Assembly (NCBI RefSeq): GCF_016820575.1
Contig: NZ_JAEMQH010000006.1
Location: 2,984-63,783, forward strand
From: Marinobacter sediminum
GTDB taxonomy: Bacteria; Pseudomonadota; Gammaproteobacteria; Pseudomonadales; Oleiphilaceae
DNA: 60,800 nucleotides
Direction: 5' to 3'
In this document: one piece after another, positions 58,959 through 60,800 of the stretch
Layout: every line of letters starts with the position of its first letter
Position numbering within the stretch: position 1 is the stretch's first letter
Program-made: the position numbers and the translations under genes
The notes under the pieces: model-generated
Told to the model about the DNA's origin: nothing
Databases searched by the model: none
The model's input: only the letters and a program-made list of their open reading frames with translations

Positions 58959-59933
58959 ATGTTGATCAAGAGTCGCCCCTCCTGGGCGCTGTCCCACCGT
59001 CATGTAACCCCCGAACACATCTATCTGAACCGCCGCCGATTCATGTCGGGTGTTGCCGCCGGCGCGGCTGGCCTCGCTATGCCCGGATTACTGTCTGCGG
59101 CGGCGGCCCCGGTTCAGGGCGAGCCGCTCAATTTCACCCGGTCGCCTCAGTTCTCCACCGAGGAAGAAAAGACCCCGTTTAAAGACGTTATCCGCTACAA
59201 CAACTTCTATGAGTTCGGAACTGGAAAGGACGACCCGGCCAAGTATGCCGAGTCAATGTCGGTTGATCCCTGGTCTGTGATTGTGGATGGTGAGTGTGGC
59301 AAGCCGGGTACCTATGCCCTCGAAGACCTGCTTCAGCCCCATGACTATGAGGAGCGGGTTTACCGGTTACGGTGCGTGGAAGCCTGGTCCATGGTGATTC
59401 CCTGGGTCGGGGTGCCGCTTGCCGATGTGGTGAAGCGCCTGGAGCCTACGTCCAAAGCCAAGTATCTCTACTTTGAAACCCTGGAGGATCCTGAACAGAT
59501 GCGGGGACAGCAGTCGATATTCAGTACCATCGATTGGCCGTATCGGGAAGGTTTGCGAATGGATGAGGCCATGAATGAATTGGCGTTTCTGGCTGTCGGC
59601 CTATATGGCAAGGCGCTGCCGAAACAGAATGGCGCACCGATTCGATTGGTATTGCCCTGGAAATACGGATTCAAGAGCATCAAGTCTATTGTCAGGATTC
59701 GGTTTCAGGAAAGCCGGCCGAAAACCACGTGGGAGCGAATTGCTCCCAGTGAGTATGGCTTCTACGCCAATGTGAATCCTGAGGTCGACCACCCGCGCTG
59801 GAGTCAGAAGCGGGAGCGTCGCCTTCCATCGGGGTTGTTTTCACCAAACTGGATCGAGACCGAAAAGTTCAATGGTTATGGTGAGCAGGTCGCAAACCTC
59901 TATAAGGGCATGGACTTGCGGAAGTTCTATTAA
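58959..59933 (+). CDS. msrP: Periplasmic methionine sulfoxide reductase, catalytic molybdoprotein
   Basis: MsrP (YedY) repairs oxidised methionine in envelope proteins using a molybdopterin cofactor. From ATG 58959 behind GGAGAG it is 324 aa. A twin-arginine signal [19 protein letters not shown] targets the folded protein through Tat. Cys139 in LRCVEAWSM is the expected Mo ligand, and [16 protein letters not shown] is a family signature. The stop overlaps msrQ by one base. An in-frame ATG at 58929 is not preferred. Confidence 0.95.
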   Translation: MLIKSRPSWALSHRHVTPEHIYLNRRRFMSGVAAGAAGLAMPGLLSAAAAPVQGEPLNFTRSPQFSTEEEKTPFKDVIRYNNFYEFGTGKDDPAKYAESMSVDPWSVIVDGECGKPGTYALEDLLQPHDYEERVYRLRCVEAWSMVIPWVGVPLADVVKRLEPTSKAKYLYFETLEDPEQMRGQQSIFSTIDWPYREGLRMDEAMNELAFLAVGLYGKALPKQNGAPIRLVLPWKYGFKSIKSIVRIRFQESRPKTTWERIAPSEYGFYANVNPEVDHPRWSQKRERRLPSGLFSPNWIETEKFNGYGEQVANLYKGMDLRKFY

Positions 59934-60565
59934 TGCCGGGGGTGCTCGGTATTGAGTGGCGTCGAAGCGCCGGGGTGCTGTTGGGGTTTCGCTGGCTGGT
60001 GGCGGCGCTGGCTTCTTTGCCGCTGTTGTTGCTGGCTGGGGATATGGTCAGCGGAGCCGTGGGGCCGGATCCCGGCCAGACCATCACCGAAGGGCTTGGC
60101 CTTGCCGCCTTTCAGCTCCTGTTAGCAACGTTGGCGATGACTCCGCTCAGGCGCTGGACCGGTTGGGCCGGTTGGCTACGGGTCCGGCGCATGCTCGGTC
60201 TGTTTGCTTTCTTCTATGCGGTGCTCCATGTTCTGGCTTTTCTGCAATTCATTCTTGGTTGGTCAGATTTGTGGGCCACCTTTACCAAGCGGCCTTACAT
60301 CATTGCCGGTGCGGTGGCATTCCTGTGTCTGGTGCCGCTGGCTGTAACGTCGCCAGTGAGTGCGATGCGCCGGTTGGGGCCTTATTGGAAGCGTTTGCAC
60401 AAGTTGATTTATCTGGCTGTGGTTGTTGCCTGGGTTCATTTCCTCTGGCAAGCACGAAGTGATCTGGGTGAAATGGTGATTTACGGCCTGTTATTGGCGA
60501 TTTTGTTCGGGGTGCGAGGTTATTGGTCAGGCTGGTCCAGCCTGGTCCCTCTGAAAAAGGGCTGA
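59933..60565 (+). CDS. msrQ: Haem-binding membrane subunit MsrQ
   Basis: MsrQ is a b-type haem protein that passes quinol electrons to MsrP. The 210-aa protein has about six transmembrane segments and the family motifs RRMLGLFAFFYAVLHVLAF and RLHKLIYLAVVVAWVHFLW, containing the haem histidines. The one-base overlap with msrP shows coupling. Confidence 0.94.
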   Translation: MPGVLGIEWRRSAGVLLGFRWLVAALASLPLLLLAGDMVSGAVGPDPGQTITEGLGLAAFQLLLATLAMTPLRRWTGWAGWLRVRRMLGLFAFFYAVLHVLAFLQFILGWSDLWATFTKRPYIIAGAVAFLCLVPLAVTSPVSAMRRLGPYWKRLHKLIYLAVVVAWVHFLWQARSDLGEMVIYGLLLAILFGVRGYWSGWSSLVPLKKG

Positions 60566-60654
60566 TATTGGTTGCACACTGTTCAAATTGTGCGATCGTT
60601 GACCGGTCTAATGCGTGGAAACCCGTAGTTTTGGAATTTTCTTCACAAAGCGCG

Positions 60655-60682
60655 TTGACAGTTTTCCTGACGCCTGTAGAAT
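60655..60682 (+). promoter_or_regulatory. Strong stable-RNA-type promoter P1
   Basis: TTGACA (60655-60660) and TAGAAT (60677-60682) are 16 bases apart, with an AT-rich upstream segment and a GCGC discriminator directly after the -10. These are marks of stringently controlled rRNA or tRNA promoters. Nothing in 60683-60800 looks like a gene. Confidence 0.8.
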
Positions 60683-60786
60683 GCGCATCTCTTCTGAGGG
60701 ACAAGCCACTGACACAGCGGCTACCGAGGAAGGCAACCGTTTGAAATTGTTGAAGAAATTGAGTTTCAAAATTCTTCAGAAAGCGG

Positions 60787-60800
60787 TTGACAGAGAGGTG
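60787..60800 (+). promoter_or_regulatory. Start of a second tandem promoter P2 (cut by window end)
   Basis: TTGACA at 60787-60792 is preceded by AAAATTCTTCAGAAAGCG, nearly the same as the segment before P1 (AATTTTCTTCACAAAGCG). The -10 would lie outside the window. Tandem copies suggest a P1-P2 pair for an rRNA operon. Confidence 0.7.

Overview
This window looks like a chromosomal segment from a GC-rich marine gammaproteobacterium of the Marinobacter type. The pointers are Pseudomonas-like gene order (SPOR gene-gltB-gltD-hemE; a PA4608/MapZ-like PilZ gene beside radA; fimU-pilV-pilW-pilX-pilY1-pilE; pilS-pilR), a wax-ester-synthase/DGAT family gene, and gammaproteobacterial housekeeping blocks. 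Genus is inferred from content, not from rRNA. Nearly all of the sequence is protein-coding. I see no tRNA, CRISPR array, integrase or insertion sequence.

Layout. 1-433: 3' end of a DamX-like SPOR gene carrying a perfect hexanucleotide repeat. 646-7784: glutamate synthase (gltB, gltD) and hemE. 7785-8557: a PilZ (MapZ-like) gene between two inverted copies of a structured repeat. 8558-11595: ettA-radA on the minus strand. 11860-18480: glyA, then nrdR-ribD-ribBX-ribH-nusB-thiL-pgpA, with no ribE in its usual place. 18506-24351: DUF6316 gene, DUF2057 lipoprotein, WS/DGAT, and a LysR regulator divergent from a glutathionyl-hydroquinone reductase, then ispB. 24605-35829: rplU-rpmA-obgE-proB, rpsT, murJ, ribF-ileS-lspA-fkpB-ispH. 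36002-46325: type IV pilus block (minor pilins, pilY1, pilE, a second FimT/GspH pilin, pilR, pilS), visibly less GC-rich than its surroundings. 46419-54084: nadE, bamD, rluD, pgeF, clpB with a sigma-32-type promoter, and a DUF4124 gene. 54300-57915: long structured leader, then ilvI-ilvH-ilvC. 58006-60565: pssA, msrP, msrQ. 60655-60800: tandem strong promoters, probably for an rRNA operon just beyond the window.

The most unusual signal is the pair of elements at 7812-7919 (minus) and 8437-8538 (plus). Their 54-nt loops are 51/54 identical, while most of the outer stem sequence differs between copies yet stays fully paired in each. The loop RNA contains two small hairpins presenting GGA in the loop, the geometry recognised by CsrA/RsmA proteins. 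The same geometry recurs at the ribosome binding sites of both GspH/FimT-type pilins (36002 and 43124), with a second GGA hairpin upstream of the latter. I infer, without proof, a Csr/Rsm post-transcriptional layer touching the type IV pili and the c-di-GMP receptor gene.

Other points of interest: a structured ilvI leader with a short basic open reading frame behind a strong Shine-Dalgarno; a four-half-site operator candidate between the LysR gene and its divergent target; a WS/DGAT with an altered active-site motif; a C10 tract ahead of the minor pilins; and a small two-cysteine secreted protein between pilX and pilY1.
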